Part shown: positions 23,501 through 27,228 of the stretch, piece after piece
How positions within the stretch are numbered: the stretch's first letter is position 1
How the letters are laid out: the number at the start of each line of letters is the position of its first letter
Assembly (NCBI GenBank): GCA_905116865.2
Contig: CAJHNH020001996.1
Location: 62,001 to 126,000, forward strand
Length of the DNA: 64,000 nt
Origin: Candidula unifasciata
Lineage: Eukaryota; Mollusca; Gastropoda; Stylommatophora; Geomitridae
Reading direction: 5' to 3'
Position numbers and translations under genes: made by a program
Notes under the pieces: model-generated
The model's input: only the letters and a program-made list of their open reading frames with translations
Databases searched by the model: none
What the model was told of the DNA's origin: nothing

Positions 23501-25108
23501 GAGGCTTAACCCCCAGTTCTGACCACAAGCAGCTTCTGGTCTGGTAAAGCCAGCCAGTATTACTTTATCATGTTGATTGAACCACTCGGGGAGCACACAT
23601 TTGTGAAGGCATAGCTGGCCACGCCAGATTTTAAATGGCCTAGCAGTAGAAACAGAAGGTAGTAGTGGACTCCTGTGGAGTCGTCTACATTGCATCATAC
23701 TTCATTTATGAACAGACAATGAACCCAAGGTCATAGAAACAATATTAACAATAAACAATCAGACATATATTGATTAGCACCCATAAAAAGATGTAGAAAG
23801 ACGGAAGGACACTAGACGACATAACAGTTAAAAGCTTAAGTTACTATACTAGGAATTGAATCTGGCAACTTCAAATGACAGCAGCGCTTTGCTGCAAGAG
23901 CAAGCTTACTTTGAGACATTACCAACTAGATATCTTGGTACTTTTGTCCTCTGCAGTGAAGTGTTATTGTCATTTGAAGGTGAAAGGTTCCATTCCTAGC
24001 GTGGTATCTGTAGTTTAAGATTATGATGTTATCTAGTGTGTCCTCCTGTCTTTCTACTTCTTTTAGTGGGTGCCAATCAATTTATACTGTTTGCTTATTT
24101 ATCTGTTTATTTCATCAGAAAAGTGAGTCACCTTAATCTATGCTGGCTAATGTTTTTGTATTTATTTTATTGTGCTAGACTTAGTTGGACTGAAGGTAAA
24201 CAAAGCATTACAGTTTCAAATTGATTTTACGCACCTTTTTTTTTTTTTTTTTACGCCTAGTGGGAGTGTGTTCATTTTGATGATTACTGCTTACGCTAGT
24301 TTCAGTAAACACCTAATCAGTGTGTTGTAAATAACTTTAAGGCACTATCCTTATCAATGTACCAGACAGTAAATTGTGCAGTGTAGCGTTTGTGTCCGCA
24401 TGATTTAAATTTACAGCGTGAAAACATTGTTTTGAATCAAGTTTAAAGTCATTTTGACACATCACCATCATCATCAAATGTCTTGTCGACTGACATGAGC
24501 TGTCATACTTTTATACCTCATTATTAGACTTTACCATACCAGTTTTTCTTTTTTTCAAGGATTACCACGAGGATTTCCCTCCGGAAATTGTTGATAAAAT
24601 CTTCGCTCCCATGAGCCAGGAGACACTGGCGACTGGCAGACAGGCGACCCTAGTAGATATGTGGAAGCAGCAACCTTCTGCCAATCAACAAAATTTAGCC
24701 ACCTGTGGTGGTTTACTTCAGCCAAGCTACGAGTCTGGCAAGGGTCTTCAGTCCAGCGATCGTGGTGCTGTGTGCTCATCAGCTATAGTCACAGCTAGTA
24801 CAGCTGTGACTAACTCTATTCTAAACACCAAACAGACCATCTGTGATGAACAGCCTGTACTCAACAGAGGTGGAGATATATCTAGTGAATCAGTTCAAGG
24901 AGATATTCGGTGGGAAAAGAATCCATCATTGAAGAGAAAGCATGAAGATGAAGCGTTGGACACCATGAGTAAACGCAAGTCTATTTTGAGAACCAAAATG
25001 TCCAAGCTCCTTGCTTATGAACGCCCTTCCAAGCTGGCCCCACTTCCTTGTGGTAACTCCCCGGCCAGTAAGAAAGAGTACAAATCTCCGATAGCCAAGA
25101 AACTCTGA
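370..25108 (+). CDS. BRCA2: BRCA2 homologue, C-terminal DNA-binding region (13 exons, 5' partial)
   Basis: BRCA2 loads RAD51 onto RPA-coated single-stranded DNA during homologous recombination in the nucleus. Thirteen exons (370-528, 3427-3606, 5883-6030, 7363-7472, 8086-8202, 12420-12492, 12873-12969, 13913-14021, 18327-18418, 20028-20106, 21034-21225, 23365-23460, 24560-25108) join in one open frame of 666 residues plus stop. The order follows vertebrate BRCA2: OB1 (about residues 1-110), OB2 first half (114-150), helical tower (150-238), OB2 second half (239-331), OB3 (332-450) and a basic tail. Diagnostic strings are ELTDGWYSI, STRP-like NATRPAPWYSRLG, EEGKRYKLF and ILCIRFW. I see no helical domain or BRC repeats, which should lie upstream of the window. 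All junctions are GT/AG and the phases agree, so the locus looks functional. Identification rests on recalled family sequence; no search was run. Confidence 0.93.
560..760 (+). mobile_element. LINE 3' end fragment (RT C-terminal tail)
   Basis: Translation gives GKISGKWGRGRPGEMMLDGL followed by GGISRELFQ and LWRPMNT, then stops and a GATGATGA tail. The G(R)GRPR..MLD...W pattern is the usual C-terminus of many invertebrate non-LTR retrotransposon polyproteins. It is severely 5' truncated. A related fragment sits at 13610-13770. Confidence 0.65.
989..1226 (+). repeat. Dispersed repeat, family A
   Basis: One of at least 13 copies of a roughly 250-bp repeat in the window. Landmarks in order: GGCTGTAAAC, TGGACTTT.GTTCCAG, TTTTACA.ATCT, TTGTATGCAGACTGTTGGTT, CTCAGGCAGATGCAC, TTAGTCGACTCTTAC, a GGCAGTGGGTC block, and GGGGCCCC.GAA.CACACG. 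No coding capacity is visible, so it behaves like a SINE or MITE. Confidence 0.7.
1227..1350 (+). mobile_element. LINE RT C-terminal fragment
   Basis: Encodes RETVGVRPCLDYIIRQRIKM, the motif (IREK.G.EPILDYIRRQ..KW) that follows the reverse transcriptase domain of a LINE family also seen at 11290-11870, 14742-16880 and 54288-54660. It directly abuts the family A repeat. Confidence 0.55.
1800..2390. repeat. CATA/TACA tetranucleotide microsatellite
   Basis: Long (CATA)n tract, nearly perfect from about 1990 to 2265, with degenerate CACACCCACATA flanks. It is open in several frames (YIHT and MYVC peptides), which reflects the 4-bp period rather than coding. Confidence 0.97.
2391..2630. repeat. 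CT dinucleotide tract with CA ends
   Basis: (CT)n interrupted by CCC and TTT variants and bounded by (CA)n runs. It follows directly on the tetranucleotide tract. Confidence 0.95.
3151..3312. mobile_element. Possible piggyBac-type MITE remnant
   Basis: The right edge reads GGAAAGGG followed by TTAA (3313-3316). The left edge starts CCCTTTGACC, preceded by TTG where TTAA would be expected. Inside, CCATAGCA(G/C)TG recurs. The ends are only partly complementary, so the call is tentative. Confidence 0.3.
3427..3606 (+). CDS. BRCA2: BRCA2 exon 2 in window: OB1 core into OB2
   Basis: Residues 54-113, phase 0 to 0. It contains NATRPAPWYSRLGYC, VPLSSL and ASCVDVVFCRKYPVL, aligning with the OB1 strands and the OB1-OB2 linker of BRCA2 (family pattern STRPARWYTKLG...PLSSLF...GCVDVI.....YP). 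The acceptor is TACATTTCAG and the donor TTTTG|gtaagt. Confidence 0.93.
3960..4260 (+). mobile_element. LINE 3' end fragment
   Basis: Encodes RCWCWIGHMLRKPEDSITR, then NKGRPKTTWRRELE, then TWGQL..VRNDRVTW. This is the classic WIGH.LRK...GRPK.TWRR..E...WG C-terminal segment of invertebrate LINE polyproteins. It ends in a stop at about 4236 and an A-rich tail. Only this 3' piece is present. Confidence 0.8.
4310..4680. repeat. GATGAT tract and short irregular repeats
   Basis: A (GATGAT)n run at 4313-4333 is followed by about three copies of a roughly 60-bp unit containing CATTATCATCATCTAACGC and ATCATGCCTCTG (4450-4650). I see no coding signal. Confidence 0.7.
4675..5535. repeat. 39-bp minisatellite in BRCA2 intron
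   Basis: About 21 copies of a 39-bp unit (TGTGAGTAATATTACCATTT then a pyrimidine stretch and TTGTCCAGTC). Because 39 is a multiple of three, a 232-residue repeat ORF is open on the plus strand, but it has 13-residue periodicity and no gene context. Each unit contains a CAG acceptor-like site followed three bases later by a GTGAGT donor-like site. Confidence 0.95.
5705..5905 (+). repeat. Tandem copies of the BRCA2 exon 3 acceptor and exon start
   Basis: Four copies of intron end plus exon start, each with a pyrimidine-rich (T)CTGCAG. Exon-like starts are at 5727, 5785, 5834 and 5883. The first three read TATCTGGAAAAACTTCATGA, TTCAGTGAGAAGCTTTAGGA and TACATGGAGAAGCTTCAGGA before diverging. Only the fourth continues into an open exon. 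The spacing is 58, 49 and 49 bp. Confidence 0.88.
5883..6030 (+). CDS. BRCA2: BRCA2 exon 3 in window: OB2 start and tower stem
   Basis: Residues 114-162 plus one base. Y-MEKLQDGSSVFRTAEEEDKA followed by a charged helix (KHEDWLQMEGEKIYMSLQKE) matches BRCA2 WMEK...G.Y.FR...EEE and the start of the tower helices. It uses the last of four tandem acceptors. The donor is AAGAG|gtaggt and the exon leaves in phase 1. Confidence 0.93.
6068..6345 (+). repeat. Dispersed repeat, family A
   Basis: Diverged copy of family A. The landmarks TCCACTTCTGGACTTTG and TTAG.CGACTTTTACAACAC are visible. A C-run at 6307-6328 replaces the tract before the terminal GGGG block. Confidence 0.65.
6480..6770 (-). mobile_element. 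LINE RNase H fragment fused to a short minisatellite
   Basis: On the minus strand, 6480-6580 encodes EQADQLASNAPTHVGKA followed in another frame by a DR.EIINA stretch, the end of a LINE RNase H domain (ERAD.LA..A....). Upstream on that strand, 6585-6765 is an irregular 15-33 bp repeat (GCACAG.TGAGGCT). The translated CxxLNCA pattern comes from the repeat and is not a real pentapeptide protein. Confidence 0.55.
6928..7190 (-). repeat. tRNA-headed SINE, family B
   Basis: The minus strand starts with a tRNA-like head: A box GTGGCGGAGCGGCTAGACGC, B box GTCGTGGGTTCGCTCCC. Its body passes through CGACCCAGCC, TACTTCCC-like and TATAGACCAATCGGCAC, ending near AAAAGGGTCC. The internal Pol III promoter boxes are well preserved. 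Confidence 0.75.
7192..7302 (-). repeat. tRNA-headed SINE fragment, family C
   Basis: The minus strand begins GCCGTGGTGTAGAGGCTAGA and continues to CTGTGGGTTCAAATCCAG, a convincing tRNA A box and B box. A short unrelated body follows. It abuts the family B SINE head to tail. Confidence 0.6.
7363..7472 (+). CDS. BRCA2: BRCA2 exon 4 in window: tower domain
   Basis: Residues 163-199, phase 1 to 0. It has a basic Gly/Arg-rich start, then KDIKSLWSGQDVAAALEDAL and NPEELQ, aligning with the BRCA2 tower segment (V..L.DGAELYEAV..A.DP.YLE). The acceptor is TGCTTTCAG and the donor CTGCAG|gtgact. Confidence 0.88.
7500..8035. repeat. 18-bp minisatellite interrupted by a SINE
   Basis: An ATGTTTATTGGTGTCATG 18-bp unit runs from about 7510 to 7652, stops at the SINE, and resumes from 7927 to about 8010. 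The interruption indicates SINE insertion into a pre-existing array. Confidence 0.85.
7653..7926 (+). repeat. tRNA-headed SINE, family B, inserted in minisatellite
   Basis: Plus-strand orientation: head with CATGGCTTAGGGGTTGCGAG (A-box-like) and GTGATCAAAACCCACTGC (B-box-like). The body contains GTCTACCCAGTCTAAAATGG and GTACCGATTGGTCTATAAAT, and the tail is AAAAGGGATCTTTAC. It is related to the copy at 57108. Confidence 0.72.
8086..8202 (+). CDS. BRCA2: BRCA2 exon 5 in window: tower helix
   Basis: Residues 200-238, phase 0 to 0. QSLSCSQMERLMTYRQAEVE and RRQQEINRKLQEVMTEACK form one long charged amphipathic helix, matching the second tower arm of BRCA2 (EEQLRALNNHRQML...). The acceptor is GTGCCTTTCAG. 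Another AG nearby (8106) would shift phase. The donor is GCAAG|gtcagt. Confidence 0.88.
8355..8580 (-). repeat. Dispersed repeat, family A
   Basis: Reverse-complement copy: TGCCTGAAAGGCAAGGAACC, CAGCAGTCTGCATTCAAAT and GTTTACAGCTGGTGAA are the inverse of family A landmarks. Confidence 0.7.
9000..9960. repeat. About 190-bp tandem repeat inside the piggyBac element
   Basis: Five units are recognisable by ATCATGTGGCTGTAGAT followed by GCAAAAAAGGCAAC and TTATCTGACA, spaced 190-197 bp (GTGGCTG near 9124, 9322, 9517, 9707 and 9897). No uninterrupted coding frame is present. Confidence 0.85.
10071..10689 (-). pseudogene. piggyBac transposase N-terminus, frameshifted and truncated
   Basis: From ATG at 10689 the minus strand encodes an acidic N-terminal region (DFLDFASKSEFEDTSEQFDG). 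The frame breaks near 10460-10500 and continues in a second frame with DEDIIAAFDSESSSSNESGE, then PFTGTFGLFLPAGTNEPLNI and FAKETNRSAE. FTG..G......PL..F......I..ETNR is the start of the piggyBac DDE transposase domain. The catalytic aspartates are absent because the ORF ends at 10071. It has at least one frameshift and a C-terminal deletion, so it is not functional. Confidence 0.82.
11290..11870 (+). mobile_element. LINE RT C-terminal fragment
   Basis: Encodes TKRTLFNTVFLPCHAVSVKH, then TEMKCLHTMLGVTRNDRLKN and AIRRRVGMEKYL. This corresponds to the VFLP.LLYG...W / MRCLRR..GVTRRDR.RN / IRE..G.E block after the RT domain. The tail contains PRHCEAFQEQRKD. It has several stops and a degraded frame. 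Confidence 0.72.
11910..11945. repeat. Poly-C run
   Basis: About 30 C residues with one A interruption, between a LINE tail and a SINE. Its length may be unreliable in assemblies. Confidence 0.9.
12005..12296 (+). repeat. tRNA-headed SINE, family D
   Basis: The head contains GCGTTAGCAAAATTGATAGG (A-box-like) and GGTGTTCAAAACTTGG (B-box-like). The body has CACCCAGCCTCTAGGTA, TCGCTGTAGCTACAGAGTT and GACACAGGCGGACAGTTTCT, and the tail is TTTACCTTTACT. Sister copies are at 28092, 38056 and 54812. Confidence 0.78.
12420..12492 (+). CDS. BRCA2: BRCA2 exon 6 in window: OB2 resumes after tower
   Basis: Residues 239-262 plus one base. PRHVTSVVKFKVRGCCRRDV aligns with BRCA2 RDVTTVWKLRIVSY, the OB2 strand after the tower. 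The acceptor is ATTGACCAG and the donor AAGCA|gtaagt. Phase 0 to 1. Confidence 0.9.
12570..12640. repeat. C-run and CA microsatellite
   Basis: A C-run (12571-12586) is followed by CACGCACGCACA and (CA)n up to about 12633. Confidence 0.9.
12873..12969 (+). CDS. BRCA2: BRCA2 exon 7 in window: OB2
   Basis: Residues 263-294 plus two bases. SCHLVVWRPGSEWMEVEEGK then RYKLFNVSVTPG matches BRCA2 [20 protein letters not shown] and RYRIYHLA almost position by position. The acceptor is CTATTGCCAG and the donor GGGAG|gtaagt. Phase 1 to 2. Confidence 0.93.
13118..13375 (+). repeat. Dispersed repeat, family A
   Basis: Well-preserved copy: CTGTAAACTCCAGCGGAAAG, GTTCCAGAACCTGA, TTAGTCGACTCTTAC, GGCAGTGGGTCTATTG and ACCACACAGGGAA. 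Confidence 0.75.
13610..13770 (+). mobile_element. LINE 3' end fragment
   Basis: Encodes TTGKICGK, then, with frame slips, GGQREKILDSILSWHRRVST. This is the same C-terminal type as 560-760 (GK.CGKR.RGR.REK.LD.L..WH). Confidence 0.6.
13913..14021 (+). CDS. BRCA2: BRCA2 exon 8 in window: OB2 end
   Basis: Residues 295-331, phase 2 to 0. It contains KVVLTATRQTRIQACPISDN and LLDIVYNRRD, aligning with BRCA2 IQLAATKKTQYQQLPVSDE and ILFQIYQPRE. The acceptor is TTTTTTCAG and the donor AGAGAT|gtgaga. Its 3' edge with the donor is repeated twice more downstream. Confidence 0.92.
13998..14150 (+). repeat. Triplicated BRCA2 exon 8 end and donor
   Basis: Three roughly 60-bp copies start GATATTGTG(T/C)ACA at 13998, 14059 and 14118. 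Each contains the exon end and a donor-like GTG(A/G)GA at 14022, 14083 and 14142. Extension to the third donor would meet an in-frame TGA, so the first copy is taken as the real exon end. Confidence 0.85.
14420..14650 (-). mobile_element. LINE 3' end fragment
   Basis: Minus-strand copy of the LINE tail also found at 44860-45095. Shared blocks are ATGCC.TGTGGC.TTGGTAGT, CACAACCTTCTGTCTC and TGTA.TCCAG as read on the plus strand. It is degraded with many stops. Confidence 0.6.
14742..16485. repeat. 84-bp satellite derived from a LINE fragment
   Basis: About 21 nearly identical 84-bp units (some 82 bp). On the plus strand the unit encodes IEIVREKFDTEPVINYTPR, clearly related to the LINE motif IREK.GTEPILDYIRRQ seen at 54360. 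The 28-codon period keeps minus-strand frames open, producing spurious 206- and 247-residue ORFs that break where an 82-bp unit occurs. It lies in a BRCA2 intron. Confidence 0.93.
16486..16880 (+). mobile_element. LINE 3' end split by a hAT-like insertion
   Basis: 16486-16550 continues the array's source LINE (K-V-KWHDHLKRMPCD after frame correction). 16735-16880 gives LMAEAARKARSRALHLLQYF and the tail CGGTAAAAGAGAAAGTGAAG, matching the tail at 54560-54640. The middle (16555-16735) does not belong to the LINE. Confidence 0.65.
16555..16736. mobile_element. hAT-like non-autonomous element (tentative)
   Basis: The right end on the minus strand is CAGGGTTATTCAACTGGC, followed by GGCCCACAGAGGCC. 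This GGCC-rich, CAG-start end resembles hAT-type MITEs. Internal blocks (GATCATCCTGGTCCAGAGGC, ATCATTAGTAGAG) recur in diverged form at 26430-26520 and 27147-27226. The left end is unclear. Confidence 0.45.
17018..17778. repeat. 74-bp minisatellite
   Basis: About ten copies of a unit starting CAGATAGTGTCCATATAACT and containing CTTATAATGGAAGCAGG and AACCACGGCCAGCT, with small deletions. It is in the BRCA2 exon 8-9 intron. Confidence 0.95.
17868..18188 (-). repeat. Dispersed repeat, family A, with internal duplication
   Basis: Reverse copy including the GGGTTCCAGGCCCCACTTTG end, a C-run at about 17916-17932, and a partial duplication of the block around TCTGCA.ACA.T.TCAGATCTG (18018-18095). 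Confidence 0.7.
18327..18418 (+). CDS. BRCA2: BRCA2 exon 9 in window: OB2-OB3 linker, OB3 start
   Basis: Residues 332-361 plus two bases. AWTVRELLSGQPFEDEFDFI then GVVIQVVAPA aligns with BRCA2 [20 protein letters not shown] and IGFVVSVV. The acceptor is TTACCTGCCAG and the donor GCCAA|gtaagc. Phase 0 to 2. Confidence 0.92.
18588..18838 (-). repeat. Dispersed repeat, family A
   Basis: Reverse copy with CCACTGCCTGCCCAAACGCA, GTAAGAGTCAACTAATTGGG and CAAGGAACCAATAATCTGCA. Confidence 0.72.
18984..19215 (-). repeat. SINE, family B
   Basis: ATAGGGCTAGACCTATTTTT, TGATGTGGTCACCATCACGC, CTCAAGGCTGGGTCGACCTG and CGCGAACCCACGACCTTCCG match family B in the reverse orientation. The tRNA-like head is at the high-coordinate end. 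Confidence 0.72.
19295..20035. repeat. Minisatellite built from the BRCA2 exon 10 acceptor
   Basis: Composite array of 52- to about 108-bp units, each ending TTCACTCAACAG|GT(G/C)CCA-, i.e. the pyrimidine tract, CAG and first bases of exon 10. At least ten CAACAG acceptor-like sites precede the genuine one at 20026-20027. Long plus-strand frames (to 201 residues) are open through it but have repeat periodicity. Confidence 0.9.
20028..20106 (+). CDS. BRCA2: BRCA2 exon 10 in window: OB3
   Basis: Residues 362-388, phase 2 to 0: K-STGPTCVFAADKNREILCI then RFWTTSL, aligning with BRCA2 [20 protein letters not shown] and KFWIDL. The start at 20028 is decided by phase. Using the CAACAG eight bases later, or the next upstream copy (19947-19948), shifts frame into a TAG. 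The donor is TCTCTG|gtaaaa. Confidence 0.9.
20140..20395. repeat. AT-rich minisatellite
   Basis: About six irregular copies of a 35-40 bp unit (TATGGTAGAAAACTAAATAG, AACATATGTATTATGG). Confidence 0.85.
20398..20610 (-). repeat. SINE, family B, degraded
   Basis: CTTTAGGCATATAGGGCTAG, CAGTCGGCACTTGGTGGGTG and GAGCCAAGGTCATTTTTG are retained. The tRNA-like head end is decayed. Confidence 0.65.
20768..20960 (+). repeat. Dispersed repeat, family A
   Basis: Contains TTTGACAGATCTGACTCATT, GCCTCTCAGGCAGATGCACT, TTAGTCGACTCTTACGACAT and GGGCCCCGGAACCCACACAG. An extra inverted scrap of the same repeat lies at 20725-20765. Confidence 0.75.
21034..21225 (+). CDS. BRCA2: BRCA2 exon 11 in window: OB3 end
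   Basis: Residues 389-452, phase 0 to 0. MTTLQPGQCFVASSLNLARG, RPGLVSADARSDVTSVS and KYSDLFAQVTSISK match BRCA2 [34 protein letters not shown] and the following helix. The acceptor is TATCTTTCAG and the donor GTAAG|gtaatt. Confidence 0.9.
21245..21420. repeat. Short acceptor-like repeats
   Basis: About five irregular copies of a roughly 35-bp unit (ACATTTGTTGCATTTCAGTTGA), each containing a pyrimidine run and CAG or TAG. They are not adjacent to an exon edge. Confidence 0.6.
21432..22775. repeat. 66-70 bp minisatellite
   Basis: About 19-20 copies of a unit reading GTGAATGGTTGGCTGTGGGA, TTGTTAGCTCAGGGGGT, AAAGGTGGTCGGTTGATTCA. Two subfamilies run in blocks: 70-bp units up to about 22050, then 66-68 bp units with GCTTTGGGGATTGATGG. 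Confidence 0.95.
22776..23092. repeat. About 50-bp minisatellite
   Basis: About six copies of GATTTGGTAGATGGATGGTT followed by GAATGTGTGTTTGATTAATG. It is related in composition to the preceding array but has a distinct unit. Confidence 0.9.
23093..23310 (+). mobile_element. LINE 3' end fragment
   Basis: Encodes MSGRKVRGRPRKRRLIVVVE followed by LKKMN and VAHKCKTNTENL, a GR..RGRPRKRW..... LINE C-terminus. It ends about 55 bp before BRCA2 exon 12. Confidence 0.7.
23365..23460 (+). CDS. BRCA2: BRCA2 exon 12 in window: C-terminal region
   Basis: Residues 453-484, phase 0 to 0: TKGFLSDLQRKLQVHGYSTD then a His/Ser-rich stretch ending SRHQ. No strong family motif is present. The assignment rests on acceptor TTGTTGACAG, donor CACCAA|gtaagc, continuous frame and position between OB3 and the last exon. 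Confidence 0.75.
23752..24085. repeat. Inverted pair of SINE-like repeats, family G
   Basis: 23752-23945 (minus) and 23946-24085 (plus) carry the same unit in opposite orientation: TTGATTAGCACCCATAAAAA / GGGTGCCAATCAATTTATA and GTAGAAAGACGGAAGGACAC / GTGTCCTCCTGTCTTTCTAC. Better single copies lie at 31990 (plus) and 34668 (minus). The 23465-23750 stretch before it shows nothing recognisable. Confidence 0.6.
24560..25108 (+). CDS. BRCA2: BRCA2 exon 13 in window: terminal coding exon
   Basis: Residues 485-666 and the TGA at 25106-25108. It begins DYHEDFPPEIVDKIFAPMSQ after acceptor TTTTTTTCAAG. Visible features: QATLVDMW (512-519), resembling a PCNA-interacting (PIP-box) peptide; basic clusters LKRKHED and SKRKS as candidate nuclear signals; and two Ser-Pro sites near the end (651-652, 660-661, in YKSPIAKKL). 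In vertebrate BRCA2 a C-terminal Ser-Pro site controls RAD51 binding by CDK phosphorylation. Equivalence here is inference. Confidence 0.88.
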   Translation, partial: DYHEDFPPEIVDKIFAPMSQETLATGRQATLVDMWKQQPSANQQNLATCGGLLQPSYESGKGLQSSDRGAVCSSAIVTASTAVTNSILNTKQTICDEQPVLNRGGDISSESVQGDIRWEKNPSLKRKHEDEALDTMSKRKSILRTKMSKLLAYERPSKLAPLPCGNSPASKKEYKSPIAKKL

Positions 25109-25560
25109 CATCAAACGATCTGAGCTCAGTCATGTTTGGATAAACCCACAAGTTTGGTGGTAAAAGGTCTCCTCGAATTAGGCTGAGCTCCGTTTCAACT
25201 AAAGATGTGATTAAGTTGAATATATATTTTGTCAACAACATTTTCATGCAAAGTGATTACGAGAGTTGTACATAAAACACACAAATGCAATCTATTTTTG
25301 TGTAATTTTTGTACTTTATGTAAAAAAAAAAATACATATTATTTACTCTATTGCTTCAGTTGCGTGAACCTTTTGATCCTACCAATGTAATCTTTCTTTA
25401 TTTACTATTTTTGTTTCTTTTTAAAAAAATTTTTTGTGGTTGTAAGTGCAGATGGTCGTAATTGCAGATGGTCATTAAGTTGAAGAGAGAGTGTACTTGC
25501 AAAGCACACGCTCACCTCAGATGTTGCACGGATGTGCAGAGTTTGCTGTGGCTAGTCAGT
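25109..25560 (+). other. Probable BRCA2 3' UTR and downstream sequence
   Basis: AT-rich DNA after the stop codon without repeats until 25560. No canonical AATAAA occurs close by. A variant CATAAA is near 25272, and the first AATAAA in this orientation that I noticed is near 27834. The polyadenylation point is undecided. Confidence 0.45.
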
Positions 25561-25565
25561 CTGTG

Positions 25566-26126
25566 TCACAGATCAGCTCACCTGTAGCAGTAGGTGCTCT
25601 ATCAGCTCACCTGTAGCAGTAGGTGCTCTATCAGCTCACCTGTAGCAGTAGGTGCTCTATCAGCTCACCTGTAGCAGTAGGTGCTCTATCAGCTCACCTG
25701 TAGCAGTAGGTGCTCTATCAGCTCACCTGTAGCAGTAGGTGCTCTATCAGCTCACCTGTAGCAGTAGGTGCTCTATCAGCTCACCTGTAGCAGTAGGTGC
25801 TCTATCAGCTCACTTGTAGCAGTAGGTGCTCTAACAGCTCACCTGTAGCAGTTGGTGCTCTATCAGCTCACCTGTAGCAGTAGGTGCTCTATCAGCTTAC
25901 CTGTAGCAGTAGGTGCTCTATCAGCTCACCTGTAGCAGTAGGTGCTCTATCAGCTCACCTGTAGCAGTAGGTGCTCTATCAGCTCACCTGTAGCAGTAGG
26001 TGCTCTAACAGCTCACCTGTAGCAGTTGGTGCTCTATCAGCTCACCTGTAGCAGTTGGTGCTCTATCAGCTTACCTGTAGCAGTAGGTGCTCTATCAGCT
26101 CACCTGTAGCAGTAGGTGCTCTACTG
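25566..26126. repeat. 29-bp minisatellite
   Basis: About 19 copies of a 29-bp unit (CAGCTCACCTGTAGCAGTAG then GTGCTCTAT), nearly homogeneous. CACCTG E-box-like and CAG|GT-like strings recur once per unit. Confidence 0.96.
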
Positions 26127-26429
26127 ATTGCTCATGCTGGAAGTCCTGCCTCCAGTTCCGCTCATGCAATGGATCGTTTCTGATTAGATGTTTGTTATTC
26201 TCAGGTAGCTGATGTGGACTGGCTGGGGGCAAAATTAAACATCCTAACCTGCACAGTCCATGGTTGCAGCACTAGCCATGCGGCCCTAAATCCCCTGGCT
26301 CACCACCACCCAATCTATACCACCCTAAAAAGTGGTAAAAAGGATAGTAGTGATACATTTTCTAGGGGGGGTGGGGGTGTTGGAGATGTGGACTGGTGCA
26401 TAGTAAAGCAGAATACTGTACAAAGGGCA

Positions 26430-27228
26430 ATCAGCTAAGGTTATTCAGGGGCCAAAGTTGTGAAAACAAGGATCATCACAGGCCGGAGCCCCAGCTTAGA
26501 AAGATCATTAATACAGTACAATAGTGATAAAGCATACACAGTAAAAATCTTTGCCCCCGAGGTAGTCGTAAGAGGACTTTTCTCCACTTTCACATACAGT
26601 GTGCTAAAGCACCTGGGCTTGCGGTGAGAAGAGCGTAAACAGTCACTAAAACAACTGGGCGAAGTGGCGGAAAGGGCTTTAAGCTGGCTTTGGACGCAAC
26701 AGAATGTTGTGGTAGATGGGCCTTGGTAGACTGGTTACACTAGCGGAAAAGTGCTTTTTATCCCCAAAAGCCAAATTGTCCGATAAATGTCTGCCAGTGT
26801 CTCTCTCCCAGAAGCCAAAGTCTAACACCTGTCTAATTAACCAGCTGTAAGTTCGTCACTCTGGTCGTGAAGGTAGGTGGCTAATTTGCTACCACAGTGA
26901 GAATAAATAACAAAAAAAAAAATCGCACAATTCCTGTTGCAAAATCACCATTTTGTCTTGCCACTGTCTGAATGACTGATAAAGTGCAGCAGGGGAAGAT
27001 CGTGGCCTGGCTTCATGAACCAGGTCGGCCCAATACTGTATAGGAAGTAAGGGCCGAAACAGTTTTCTACGAGGGATCTTTCTGCTGATCGGTTGACCCC
27101 TGCTGTGCATACTCCCCTAGGTTCTTTTTATTATTATTCATGTAGCAATGATCCATGGGTCACATGCCAAACTTTGGGCCAAATATAGGCTGTGGGCCGC
27201 AAGTTGAATAGCACTGCTGTACAAGGTA
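26430..27228. mobile_element. hAT-like element remnant (tentative)
   Basis: The left edge is AAGGTTATTCAGGGGCC. The right edge on the minus strand is CAGTGCTATTCAACTTGCGG with GGCCCACAGCC. Internal blocks match the shorter copy at 16555-16736. A minus-strand ORF at 26889-27110 has no recognisable domain. The autonomous relative is unknown. Confidence 0.4.

Noticed and set aside
26889..27110. Minus-strand 73-residue ORF as a gene
   Set aside because: Inside a hAT-like remnant, with no recognisable motif and no splice sites.
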